From Pseudacidovorax sp. (GTDB taxonomy: Bacteria > Pseudomonadota > Gammaproteobacteria > Burkholderiales > Burkholderiaceae_C), in NCBI RefSeq assembly GCF_017991995.1, contig NZ_JAGOPN010000020.1, positions 1 through 64,000 on the forward strand: 64,000 bases of DNA. Reading direction: 5' to 3'. The notes beneath the pieces were generated by a model. That model saw only the letters and a list, made by a program, of their open reading frames with translations. It searched no databases and was not told where the DNA came from. Positions 31,403-38,763 of the stretch are shown in pieces; position 1 is the first letter of the stretch, and each line of letters begins with the position of its first letter. The position numbers and the translations under genes are program-made.

Positions 31403-33409
31403 GTGAACGGCTTCACTTTCACCATCACCGCCGTGGACGGCGCAACGGCCACCGTCCGCAAGATCAATGACTCGATGAGCAAGCTCACGCGGCCCTTCGA
31501 CGAGCTGGGCAAGTCGTTCAAGGCCTTCGGCAAGGAGGCCGGCTTCCAGCGGATCGGCCAGTCCCTGAAGGACCTGGGCGGCGTGGCCCGCACCGCTGGC
31601 GCCGACATTGCGAAGATCGCGGCCCCGATCGCTGGCCTCGCAGGCGTGGGCACGATCGCCGGCATCAGCGCGCTGGCCAACGGGTGGGCGCGCATGGGCT
31701 CGGAGATCGCCCGATCTGCCCAGGGCATCGGGATCTCGACCAATCAGCTGCAGTCGCTTCGCGGCGCGGCCGAGGCGGCCGGGCTCTCGTCCGAATCGCT
31801 GACTGCCGGGCTCGCATCGCTGGGCAGCACGATGCAGGATGCGCTGATGGGCCGGAACACCGACGCGGCCATCCTGCTGAGCCGCCTGGGCGTGTCCATC
31901 CACAAGACGGCCGATGGTGCCGTCGACAGCGCGCGCGCCTTCACCGACATGGCTGGCGCGATCAGCAAGCTCCCGAACCCGCAGACGCAGGCGATGGTGG
32001 CCCGCCAGTTCGGCCTTGAGGCATTGCTGCCGCTGCTCCGCCAAGGCCCAGCGGCGATCGAGGCCTACGTGCGCAAGGCGAAGGAGCTGGGCGCTGTCAT
32101 GACGCCGGAGCAGATCGCCCGGGCCGAGCGGTTCGCGCTCGCGTTGAACGACATGGACTTGGCCGGGCGCGGCCTGCGCAACTCGATCGCGGACCGGCTG
32201 CTGCCCGTCTTCGAGCCGCTCATCATCAAGCTGACCGACCTGATTTCGAAGAACCGTGAGGTGATCGCCGAGAAGGTCGGGCAGTGGGCGTCGAAGCTGG
32301 CCAAGTGGATCGACAGCATCGACTTCAAGGCGCTCACGAAGGGCATCGAGGACACCGTCAAGGGCATCGGCGATTTCGTTGATTCGATCGGCGGATGGAA
32401 GGTTGCCGCCATCGGTGTGGCGGCCATCATGGCCGGGCCGACGCTGCTTGCGATCGGGTCCGTGGCGCTGGGCATCGGCCGGCTGGCGACGTACACCGTG
32501 CCGCTGCTCGTCACGGCCTTCGACAAGCTGGCAACGGCCGGCGGGCTGACGGGGCTCGTGTCCAAGCTGGGGCTGGTGGTCTCTCTCTCCTGGGCTGCAC
32601 TGCAGGTCGCGCGCATGCTGGGCCTGCCGGACACAGACATGAAGAAGGGCGCGCAGGACGTCCAGAACGGCGACTGGTGGGCCGCCTCGGCGAACCTGCC
32701 CGCGATGGACTTCTTGAAGGCGCTCGGCCAGAAGGCCATGGGCTCCAGCAACGCCGACATCGCCAAGGGCCTGGCCGCTGGCGCGAACGGCGAGTACAAG
32801 TCCATCCTGGACTTGGTTGGCCAGGCCGAGGGCACGGACAAGGGCCGCGGCTACAACGAGACGCTGGGCTATGGCCGCTACACCGGCGGCCCGGTCGACC
32901 TGATCGGCATGACGCTCAAGGAGATCGACGACCTCCAGACGAAGATGCTGTCGAACCCCGCCAACACTCTGAACTCGTCGGCGGTGGGCCGCTACCAGAT
33001 CACCCGCACCACGCTGCGCGACATGCGCGAAAAGATGGGCCTGACGGGCGACGAGAAGTTCGACGCCGCCATGCAGGACAAGTTGGCCTCGTACCTGATC
33101 GCCACGCGGGCGACGGGCGACATGCGGCAGATGCAGGATGGCCTGGCCGGAATCTGGGCCTCGTTCCCGAAGGCGGACACGGGCGCCTCCGCGTACGGGC
33201 AGCGCACCGGCACCAGCCTCTCGTCGGTGCAGGCTGCCATCCAGGCATCGCAGCAAGCCCAGGCGGCGCAGGCGACGGGCGGGCCGTCGAAGGTCGAGCA
33301 CGAGATCCAGATCAGCCTGACCGGCCTGCCGCCGGGCGTTCAGGCGTCAGCGCGGCGGGCCAACGGGCAGCCCGTTCAGGTGAACGTGGCCATGACGCCG
33401 GGCTGGTGA
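31403..33409 (+). CDS. Phage tail tape measure protein with C-terminal muramidase-like domain
   Basis: 668 aa from a GTG at 31403 (AGAGA upstream). N-terminal repetitive helices (VRKINDSMSKLTRPFDELGKSFKAFG), IGISTNQLQSLRGAAEAAGLSSES and FGLEALLPLLRQGPAAIEAYVRKAKELG are typical of tape measure proteins. A hydrophobic segment lies at about 333-360. Residues about 470-580 (ILDLVGQAEGTDKGRGYNETLGYGRYTGG ... SSAVGRYQITRTTLRDM) look like a lysozyme/transglycosylase-type domain for crossing the cell wall. It directly follows the helicase gene, an abnormal junction: head and tail-tube genes usually lie between. Confidence 0.8.
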   Translation: MNGFTFTITAVDGATATVRKINDSMSKLTRPFDELGKSFKAFGKEAGFQRIGQSLKDLGGVARTAGADIAKIAAPIAGLAGVGTIAGISALANGWARMGSEIARSAQGIGISTNQLQSLRGAAEAAGLSSESLTAGLASLGSTMQDALMGRNTDAAILLSRLGVSIHKTADGAVDSARAFTDMAGAISKLPNPQTQAMVARQFGLEALLPLLRQGPAAIEAYVRKAKELGAVMTPEQIARAERFALALNDMDLAGRGLRNSIADRLLPVFEPLIIKLTDLISKNREVIAEKVGQWASKLAKWIDSIDFKALTKGIEDTVKGIGDFVDSIGGWKVAAIGVAAIMAGPTLLAIGSVALGIGRLATYTVPLLVTAFDKLATAGGLTGLVSKLGLVVSLSWAALQVARMLGLPDTDMKKGAQDVQNGDWWAASANLPAMDFLKALGQKAMGSSNADIAKGLAAGANGEYKSILDLVGQAEGTDKGRGYNETLGYGRYTGGPVDLIGMTLKEIDDLQTKMLSNPANTLNSSAVGRYQITRTTLRDMREKMGLTGDEKFDAAMQDKLASYLIATRATGDMRQMQDGLAGIWASFPKADTGASAYGQRTGTSLSSVQAAIQASQQAQAAQATGGPSKVEHEIQISLTGLPPGVQASARRANGQPVQVNVAMTPGW

Positions 33410-33419
33410 GGGCAGGGCG

Positions 33420-34532
33420 ATGGAAGACGAACTGTTCCTCACCGTCAATGGTCAGGCCATCTCCGGATGGACGCACATCCGCGTGAGCCGCGGCATCGAG
33501 CGCTGCCCGTCGGACTTCGACATCGGCTTCACGGAGCAATTCCCCGGCGAGGCCGCCGCAGTGATCGCAAAGCCCGGCGACCCGTGCGTGGTGAAGCTTG
33601 CCAGCGACGTGGTGCTGACCGGCTACGTCGACCGGCTCAACATCAACCTGGACAACGGCGCGCACACGCTGGCCATGGTCGGCCGCAGCAAGTGCGCCGA
33701 TGTCGTGGACTGCTCGGCAGAGTGGCCCGGCTTCCAGATCGTGAACTGCAACGCGCTCGCCATCGCGACGAAGCTGGCCGGCCGCTACGGCATCAAGGTG
33801 ACGGCAACCGGGCAGAAGGGGCCCGTGCTGGATCAGATCAACCTGCTGCACGGCGAACGGGTCTGGGACGTGATCGAGCGCGCTTGCCGGTGGAGCGCGC
33901 TGCTCGTGTACGACCAGCCCGACGGCAATCTGCTGCTGACCAATGCGGGCACGGTCCGGGCGGCCAGCGGCGTGCGGCAGGGCGACAACGTGCAGTCCTC
34001 GGCTGTCACGTTCGCGCACGACCAGCGCTTCAGCAATTACCGGTGCTTCCAGCAATCGGTCGAAGTCATGAACGACGTCGGCAACGGCGGCAACCTGGTC
34101 GGCACGGCCGAGGATCCGGAAATCATGCGGCCCCGCCTCCTGGAGTTCATCACAGAGGCGCCGCACCTCGGCCGTGACTTCAACCAGAGGCGCGCCACAT
34201 GGGAGATGAACCGCCGCATGGCGCGCTCCACGGTGCTGCAGGTCACGGTGGACAGCTGGCGCGATTCCGACGGCCGGCTGTGGGAGCCCAACACGCTTGT
34301 GCCGGTGGAGATGCCGGGCAGCAAGCTGGGCGACATCGGCGCACCCGTCGAGATGATCGTGGCGGCCGTGAGCTACCAGCGCGACCCGACGGCTGGCACG
34401 ACCGCTCACCTCACGCTGATGCCGCCGAAGGCCTTCGACCCTATGCCGGTCCTGCAATTCAACAAGTTCGGCGATGTTGCGCCGGCGCCGGGTTCGCCCC
34501 CGTTCTTGTGGGGCATCGAAAGCCAGCGGTGA
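33420..34532 (+). CDS. Mu gp44-like baseplate hub protein
   Basis: 370 aa. The sequence (LFLTVNGQAISGWTHIRVSRGIERCPSDFDIGFTEQFP...VKLASDVVLTGYVDRL...GRSKCADVVDCSAEWPG) is characteristic of the Mu gp44 / P2 gpD family that forms the hub at the tip of contractile tails. It follows the tape measure gene by 10 bases. In Mu, tape measure, gp43 and gp44 are neighbours, so these two probably came from a Mu-like tail module; gp43 is missing. Confidence 0.85.
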   Translation: MEDELFLTVNGQAISGWTHIRVSRGIERCPSDFDIGFTEQFPGEAAAVIAKPGDPCVVKLASDVVLTGYVDRLNINLDNGAHTLAMVGRSKCADVVDCSAEWPGFQIVNCNALAIATKLAGRYGIKVTATGQKGPVLDQINLLHGERVWDVIERACRWSALLVYDQPDGNLLLTNAGTVRAASGVRQGDNVQSSAVTFAHDQRFSNYRCFQQSVEVMNDVGNGGNLVGTAEDPEIMRPRLLEFITEAPHLGRDFNQRRATWEMNRRMARSTVLQVTVDSWRDSDGRLWEPNTLVPVEMPGSKLGDIGAPVEMIVAAVSYQRDPTAGTTAHLTLMPPKAFDPMPVLQFNKFGDVAPAPGSPPFLWGIESQR

Positions 34533-34597
34533 GCGCTGGCGCTGCCCATCCCTTTCCCCCACCCCAAGTTCCATCACCCAACCCTGAGGATCTTCAC

Positions 34598-35458
34598 ATG
34601 GACTACGCCTTTCCCCCTGAACTGAACACCGTCATCGCCGCGGCACAGGCCGCGCGCAACGACTGCGCCAAGGTGGCGGCCAAGATCAACGAGGCTGCCG
34701 CACAACTCCCCGCGTTGGAGGCCGACCTGCAGCGCTTGGCCGGCGAGATCGGCGCGGAGGAGGGCAAGCTGGCGCTGGCCGATGCCCCCGCCGAAATCAA
34801 GCGGCACGAGAAGGTCATCAAGGACCTGCTGGCCGAGTCCGAGACGAAGGAGCGTGAGGTCAAGCGGCTGCGCGCCCGCATCCAAGCCCTGGAGGAGCAG
34901 GCGCCGGCGCTCGACGAAGCGCTGCGCGCTGCGGTCAGCGACCTGCGCATCGAATTCAGTGGCTGGCAGAACGGCCTTGCCGCCCGCATCGGCACGGAGT
35001 TGGAGGCGCTCGTCGCACCGATCCGCACGTTGGTCGCCGTGGCCAAGGCAGCTGCTCCTGGCACGGGTGCGACCAGCCTCTCCGACTTCGTGGCGGCCGC
35101 TTACATCCCCGACCCTGATGGCTTCGTGCGCATCCCGACTGCCACCGGGTGGGAGAGTCGGGGCCGCAATCTGCTCGAGGGATTGCCAACCAGCCAGCCG
35201 GCCGAGGCCGAGGCAGTTGCAGCCCAGTGCCTGCCGGTGCTGCAGGCACTGCGAGCCGGTGAGTCGCACACGGCCTATGTGCCGCTGGCGCGGCGCCCTG
35301 TGCCGTACGTGCGCAAAGGCTACGAGATCCGCAGCTGGACGAGCAAGAGCGACAGCGACAGCGACGCCCCCGGCACCGCCGCGTCGCCGGCCGCCCGCGT
35401 CGAGCCGCAGGAGTTGAACGTCGCGCCCGCCATGACTGCCGCGGCCCTGGGCACCTGA
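34598..35458 (+). CDS. Hypothetical coiled-coil protein in the tail region
   Basis: 286 aa from an ATG with GAGGA nine bases upstream. Residues about 15-115 form a long coiled coil (AEIKRHEKVIKDLLAESETKEREVKRLRARIQALEEQ). The C-terminal half (FVAAAYIPDPDGFVRIPTATGWESRGRNLLEGL...YVPLARRPVPYVRKGYEIRSW) is globular, with a Ser/Asp tract near the end. No family recognised. Placement between hub and tail chaperone genes suggests a structural or assembly role, but it could be an unrelated insertion. Confidence 0.6.
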   Translation: MDYAFPPELNTVIAAAQAARNDCAKVAAKINEAAAQLPALEADLQRLAGEIGAEEGKLALADAPAEIKRHEKVIKDLLAESETKEREVKRLRARIQALEEQAPALDEALRAAVSDLRIEFSGWQNGLAARIGTELEALVAPIRTLVAVAKAAAPGTGATSLSDFVAAAYIPDPDGFVRIPTATGWESRGRNLLEGLPTSQPAEAEAVAAQCLPVLQALRAGESHTAYVPLARRPVPYVRKGYEIRSWTSKSDSDSDAPGTAASPAARVEPQELNVAPAMTAAALGT

Positions 35459-35537
35459 GATCCCGTCCCAGCCGGCGGTGGACGCTGCAACACCGGCAGT
35501 CGGACGCTGACCCCCTCAAGCGGTAGGCCGACCGCGA

Positions 35538-35559
35538 CGCCCCCCGCGTAATGGGGGCG
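35538..35559 (+). terminator. GC hairpin in the gap before the tail chaperone gene
   Basis: CGCCCCC (35538-35544) pairs with GGGGGCG (35553-35559); no T run follows. The 160-base gap 35459-35618 otherwise holds only the Shine-Dalgarno GAAGGA for the next gene. Confidence 0.35.
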
Positions 35560-35618
35560 CCCCTCCGGCGGCCCGCTCAATGCGGATCCGCTTTCACATC
35601 TCCTCTGAAGGAAAAACC

Positions 35619-35900
35619 ATGGAACTCGAAACCACCATCACCCTGCGCAAGCCCGTGACCTTGGGCGATCAGACCTTCGACAAGCTGGAACTGCGAGAGC
35701 CGACCGCCGGCGAACTGGAGAAGGCGGCTGCGGCCGGCTCGAACATGTCCGTCGCGATCAACCTGATCTCCATCGTGGCCAAGGTGCCGCGTCGCGTCGT
35801 CGAGGGCCTGTGCCAGCGCGACATGCGGGAGGCGGGCAGTTTTTTGGAGCAGTTCAACTCGGTCGACCTGACCACTGGCGCGACACCGTCGCTGAGCTGA
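35619..35900 (+). CDS. Tail assembly chaperone E (zero-frame product)
   Basis: 93 aa from the ATG at 35619 (GAAGGA upstream). MELETTITLRKPVTLGDQTFDKLELREPTAGELEKA... is typical of the phage tail assembly chaperone family of P2 gpE / Mu gp41. These chaperones coat the tape measure during tail assembly. A slippery TTTTTTG occurs near the end in the correct phase, so part of the product should continue into E'. Confidence 0.88.
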   Translation: MELETTITLRKPVTLGDQTFDKLELREPTAGELEKAAAAGSNMSVAINLISIVAKVPRRVVEGLCQRDMREAGSFLEQFNSVDLTTGATPSLS

Positions 35901-36022
35901 CCCGCTTCTACGGCTGGGGCCCGCGGGATGCCTGGTCGCTCACCTGGCGTGAACTCGCCTGGTGGGAGGCGCAGGCGATCCGGATGCTGGAGCGGGACCG
36001 CGCCGCGGCAGGCGGTCAATGA
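35619..36022 (+). CDS. Tail assembly chaperone E-E' (-1 frameshift product)
   Basis: Predicted join of 35619-35846 and 35846-36022, 134 aa: 76 residues of E, then 58 from the -1 frame (GAVQLGRPDHWRDTVAELTRFYGWGPRDAWSLTWRELAWWEAQAIRMLERD). The second frame has no suitable start of its own, and its WxLTxxELxWWxxQA pattern is that of E'/gpG-T extensions that bind the tape measure. P2 makes E+E' by the same T TTT TTG slip. The tape measure gene is upstream here rather than downstream, which is unusual. Confidence 0.85.
35840..35846 (+). promoter_or_regulatory. -1 ribosomal frameshift slippery site (T TTT TTG)
   Basis: The heptamer TTTTTTG is in phase with E codons AGT-TTT-TTG (Ser74-Phe75-Leu76), identical to the P2 E/E' site. 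Slipping back one base gives TTT-TTT-GGA and opens the E' frame. Confidence 0.85.
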
Positions 36023-36132
36023 CCTGGGGAGCTTGGCCGGACCCCCGTGCCTGCCAGCCTCGGCCGGCCAGCATGCGGGCTCCGGGCCATCACGTTGACC
36101 GCATGCACCCACCCTCACAAGACGAACACCCC

Positions 36133-36468
36133 ATGAAGATCCTTTCCATCGATCCCGACCACACCACGGAACCGTCGCAGCTGATCCTGAACGTCGAGCC
36201 TGCTCTCGAACATGACGTGTTGGCGCGTGCCGGCGCGCTCGCGCATCGCGAAGGCTTTCAGGTGCGGCTGCTGCGCTTCCACACCGGGCAGCTGTGCCTG
36301 GAGCATCCCCAGAGCCTGCCTATCGACAAGGAATCCATCGCGAAGGCCGAGGCCTTGCTTTCGGCGGCCGAGATCGAGGCAGCGTCCGAGCAGGCCCGGC
36401 AGCGCGAGTTACGCCAGGCGTGGCTGGCAGGCCTTTCGGCGACCGTCGGGCTGCCTCTGGCGGCGTGA
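36133..36468 (+). CDS. Hypothetical protein
   Basis: 111 aa. MKILSIDPDHTTEPSQLILNVEPALEHDVLARAGALAHREGFQVRLLRFHTGQLCLEHP has alternating strand-helix character; the C-terminal part is a long Ala/Glu-rich helix. No domain recognised. Lies between the tail chaperone and small terminase genes, transcribed in the same direction. Confidence 0.5.
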   Translation: MKILSIDPDHTTEPSQLILNVEPALEHDVLARAGALAHREGFQVRLLRFHTGQLCLEHPQSLPIDKESIAKAEALLSAAEIEAASEQARQRELRQAWLAGLSATVGLPLAA

Positions 36469-36489
36469 TGCTGAGCGCCGGCGTGAGCG

Positions 36490-36654
36490 ATGGTGATCCA
36501 GTTGGCCAACCTGGTCGCGCGCGCCTCGGGCAGTCGCCTTCGGACCAGGCCCCCGTGCGGGGGCTGCGCCCGCGTGTGGGTCACGGGTCCCTCCTGGCGT
36601 CGAACTCACGCGGGAGTCTGCGCGCCCCGACCTCCGGCCAGCTATGAGGTTTGA
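36490..36654 (+). CDS. Possible very small protein
   Basis: 54 aa (MVIQLANLVARASG...) including CGGCARVW. It lies in the 230-base gap before the small terminase gene and has no clear ribosome-binding site or family. It is Arg/Pro-rich, which random GC-rich frames also are. Listed only because nothing else fills this gap. Confidence 0.2.
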   Translation: MVIQLANLVARASGSRLRTRPPCGGCARVWVTGPSWRRTHAGVCAPRPPASYEV

Positions 36655-36660
36655 AATTTG

Positions 36661-36682
36661 GGTAACAAGGTAACAGGTAACA
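36661..36682 (+). repeat. Three GGTAACA repeats upstream of the small terminase gene
   Basis: GGTAACA occurs at 36661, 36669 and 36676, almost end to end, 17 bases before the terminase ATG. Three more copies lie inside the gene. Small terminases bind repeated sites next to their own gene in lambda (cosB) and some pac phages; a packaging-recognition or autoregulatory site is inferred. Confidence 0.55.
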
Positions 36683-36698
36683 GCGCAGCCACGGAGCT

Positions 36699-37406
36699 AT
36701 GACGATCGTTTCCCAGGCCGAATACGCTCGCCTTCGAGGGGTCTCGCGAAAGACGGTTTCCCAATGGAAATCGCAGTCGTGGCTGGTCCTTCGCGATGGC
36801 GGCGTCGACGTCGAGGCGACCGACAAAGTGCTGGCGCGATACCGGCGCGGCGGCGTGGCAGGTAACACCGCCAAGACAGGTAACAGCCGCGTGGGTAACA
36901 GCGGCCCAGGCAGCACGGCCGGCGCGTCGTCGGCCAGCGGCGGGACGCGGCCAAACCGCGCACGGCAGCCCACCAGCGTGGTGTCCGAGGCTGATGGATG
37001 GAAGACGGCGAAGGCCGGCGGGGCGCTGCCCTCGGAGCTGGGCGTCTCGGACGATGACCCGCCGGCAGTGGCTGCCGCCAAGGTGGTAGCCGCCCTGGGC
37101 GCCGACATGTCCTTCGACGAGGCGCGCAGGGTGAAGGAAAACTATCTGGCGTTGCTCCAGAAGCTCGAGTACGAGCAGAAGGAGGGCGCGGCGATCGACC
37201 TGGCGGTTGCCGAGCGCGTGTTTTTCGAAGCGGCCCGCAGTACTCGCGATGCGTGGCTTGGCTTCCCCTCCAAGTTCGCCCCCTACGTGGCCGCCGACCT
37301 GGGCCTCGACAGCGACAAGGTGGTCGGCGTGCTGGAGAGGTATGTGTACCAGCAGATTGCCGCTTTGGGCCTGGGTAAGCAGGCGCCGGATTTCTCCGCG
37401 GTGTAG
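36699..37406 (+). CDS. Terminase small subunit (Nu1-like)
   Basis: 235 aa. The N-terminal domain (SQAEYARLRGVSRKTVSQWKSQSWLVLRDGGVDVEATDKVLARYR) is a MerR-like winged helix as in lambda Nu1. A disordered Gly/Ser/Asn linker (about residues 54-100) follows. The C-terminal part has SFDEARRVKENYLALLQKLEYEQKEGAAIDLAVAERVFFEAARSTRDAWLGFPSKFAPYVAADLG, diagnostic of Nu1-like proteins. The small subunit recognises packaging sites and recruits the large ATPase/nuclease, which is not encoded here. A lone TerS is a feature of some phage satellites, which use it to redirect a helper's packaging. Confidence 0.88.
   Translation: MTIVSQAEYARLRGVSRKTVSQWKSQSWLVLRDGGVDVEATDKVLARYRRGGVAGNTAKTGNSRVGNSGPGSTAGASSASGGTRPNRARQPTSVVSEADGWKTAKAGGALPSELGVSDDDPPAVAAAKVVAALGADMSFDEARRVKENYLALLQKLEYEQKEGAAIDLAVAERVFFEAARSTRDAWLGFPSKFAPYVAADLGLDSDKVVGVLERYVYQQIAALGLGKQAPDFSAV
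36861..36900 (+). repeat. Three more GGTAACA repeats inside the small terminase gene
   Basis: Copies start at 36861, 36879 and 36894, all in the same phase as Gly-Asn codons of the linker. The glycine codon is GGT each time although GGC is strongly preferred nearby, which suggests selection on the DNA sequence itself. Confidence 0.5.
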
Positions 37407-37435
37407 GCCGGCTGCCTGAGCAGAAGGGGAACAGA

Positions 37436-37459
37436 GTCCGGCGCACTTGCGCGCCGGAC
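37436..37459 (+). terminator. Hairpin after the small terminase gene
   Basis: GTCCGGCGC pairs perfectly with GCGCCGGAC around a 6-base loop, 30 bases after the stop. There is no T run. It lies between convergent genes and may end transcription in either direction or stabilise the mRNA. Confidence 0.45.
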
Positions 37460-37473
37460 AGAGCGCTACTCAA

Positions 37474-37638
37474 TCACGCCAGTTGAATCAACTTCCAGGT
37501 GACGGCCTTTCCATTGTGGGGCGGCATCGTATCTCCCTTGGCGATGGGCGCCGTCGTGGATGGTGAGTCCAGCGACTGCCAAACACCACTCTCAGGACAT
37601 TTCTCGCCCGTTCTTGCCGTCGTTCCAACTGCAGCCAT
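37474..37638 (-). CDS. Small conserved-looking protein (TGEKCPESGVW type)
   Basis: 54 aa, with a strong AGGAGA ribosome site before the ATG at 37638. The residues TGEKCPESGVWQS ... TTAPIAKGDTMPPHNGKAVTWKLIQ match a pattern I associate with a family of small stand-alone bacterial proteins (TGxxCPxSGxW ... KGxxMPPxxGxxVTWxL). Function is unknown; the fold is probably a small beta barrel. It is opposite in strand to its neighbours and begins the accessory region between phage genes and attR. Confidence 0.65.
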   Translation of the reverse strand: MAAVGTTARTGEKCPESGVWQSLDSPSTTAPIAKGDTMPPHNGKAVTWKLIQLA

Positions 37639-37734
37639 GAGATCTCCTCTCGTTGTGCGCAGCCGACCGTGGCTGCGAGAGCGATGCTAGGAATCTCTTG
37701 TTGACACGAATTCACCCATATTGACTAGCTGCGG

Positions 37735-37752
37735 GTAGGTGCTTTTACCTAC
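37735..37752. promoter_or_regulatory. Short inverted repeat between divergent accessory genes
   Basis: GTAGGT (37735-37740) and ACCTAC (37747-37752) form an inverted repeat around GCTTTT in the gap between the small leftward gene and the GNAT gene. A TTGACA at 37701-37706 lies nearby without a convincing -10. Possibly an operator. Confidence 0.3.
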
Positions 37753-37882
37753 ATGAACGTAGCGCGGGCCAATTTGGCTCTGCTGAATTGGGCCGCAACG
37801 CCCACGCTGCGCGGTTGCTGCCCCTTTCACGGCCGGACCTCTACGCTCGGCTCCATTCCTGCATCGCAACGAGTGGACGCTC

Positions 37883-38647
37883 ATGTCACGCCGCACCCCG
37901 CTACTCCGACCACGCCATTTCCATCCCGGAGGGTCACTGGGGCTCGGGCCTGACGGATTGCGGTTCGCCGCGCATGTCCACCGGCAGGATCGCGAGTTCG
38001 AGTGCGTAGTCTCCGGACTGGCCGAGCGCGAGATTGAGGCGCTCCTTGCGAGTAGCAGCGAGCGACATCCAGGATGGGTCATCCTCAACCCACGCCGGCC
38101 TTCGCTCCGCCGGCTGATGGAGCGCGTCCAACTTGATCGAGGAGCCCTCCTCCGGGATGGCGTGTCGCCCATGGCCGGTCTTCCTGGGCGCATCGCCAGA
38201 GCCTGGGAGTTCCACGCCCGGCCTGGCGAAAGCTATTCCAGTGAGGGGCAAAGCTTGTTGATGGTGGCGGTTGTCGACCGGCAACCTGTGGGCTTCTTCA
38301 GCGGGTCTGTCGAGCTTTTCGTGAGCGATGAGGAGCACTTCGTCGACCTGATCGTCGCGGCAGACATGGTCTACGTTGCTCCGAGGTTTCGGCGCCAGGG
38401 ATATGGCATGGATCTGTCCGTGGCCACCGGGTGGCTTCTGGGCGAGCTTCTGGAGGCCATCTACGCAGCGGCCCCCGCAGGAAGCAAGCTTGACGTGACG
38501 CTGCGAGCGGACATCTACACGACAGGTGGCGAGCACTTCGCGAACAAACTCGCCGAGTGCCTGGAGTACGGGATGGACATGCTCAGGGAGTACGGCAGGC
38601 GGCGGAGGATCCAGGTCGGATCATTCAGCTTCGATGGAGACTGGTAG
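37883..38647 (+). CDS. GNAT-like acetyltransferase
   Basis: 254 aa. The C-terminal half shows a GNAT core: LLMVAVVDRQPVGFFSGSVELFV (strands), DMVYVAPRFRRQGYGMDLSVATGWLLGELL, where RRQGYG is the acetyl-CoA pyrophosphate-binding loop (about residues 168-173). The N-terminal 90 residues are not recognised and may bind substrate. The substrate is unknown. The gene lies in the cargo zone near attR; its GC content is closer to the host than that of the next two genes. Confidence 0.6.
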   Translation: MSRRTPLLRPRHFHPGGSLGLGPDGLRFAAHVHRQDREFECVVSGLAEREIEALLASSSERHPGWVILNPRRPSLRRLMERVQLDRGALLRDGVSPMAGLPGRIARAWEFHARPGESYSSEGQSLLMVAVVDRQPVGFFSGSVELFVSDEEHFVDLIVAADMVYVAPRFRRQGYGMDLSVATGWLLGELLEAIYAAAPAGSKLDVTLRADIYTTGGEHFANKLAECLEYGMDMLREYGRRRRIQVGSFSFDGDW

Positions 38648-38725
38648 CCGCAGAAACGTGATGTTGCCCCCGGAAAACAAAACATAGGAGGCTTCGGACG
38701 GTGCCAAGCGGTCACTTGATAAAAC

Positions 38726-38754
38726 TTGATTCGCACCACATGACGACCTATAAT
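38726..38754 (+). promoter_or_regulatory. Strong promoter for the Xre-protease/PIN pair
   Basis: TTGATT (38726-38731), a 17-base spacer and a perfect TATAAT (38749-38754). The expected start point, about seven bases on, is only a few bases before the ATG at 38764, so the mRNA may be nearly leaderless. ACTTGAT is repeated at 38714 and 38724 across the -35 region, a possible operator. Confidence 0.7.
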
Positions 38755-38763
38755 TCACCGGCT

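Noticed and set aside
21264..35300. Frequent GCTGGCGC octamers throughout the element, considered as a phage-specific motif
   Set aside because: The same octamer is common in host genes as Leu-Ala codons; without a count against background it is not a signal.
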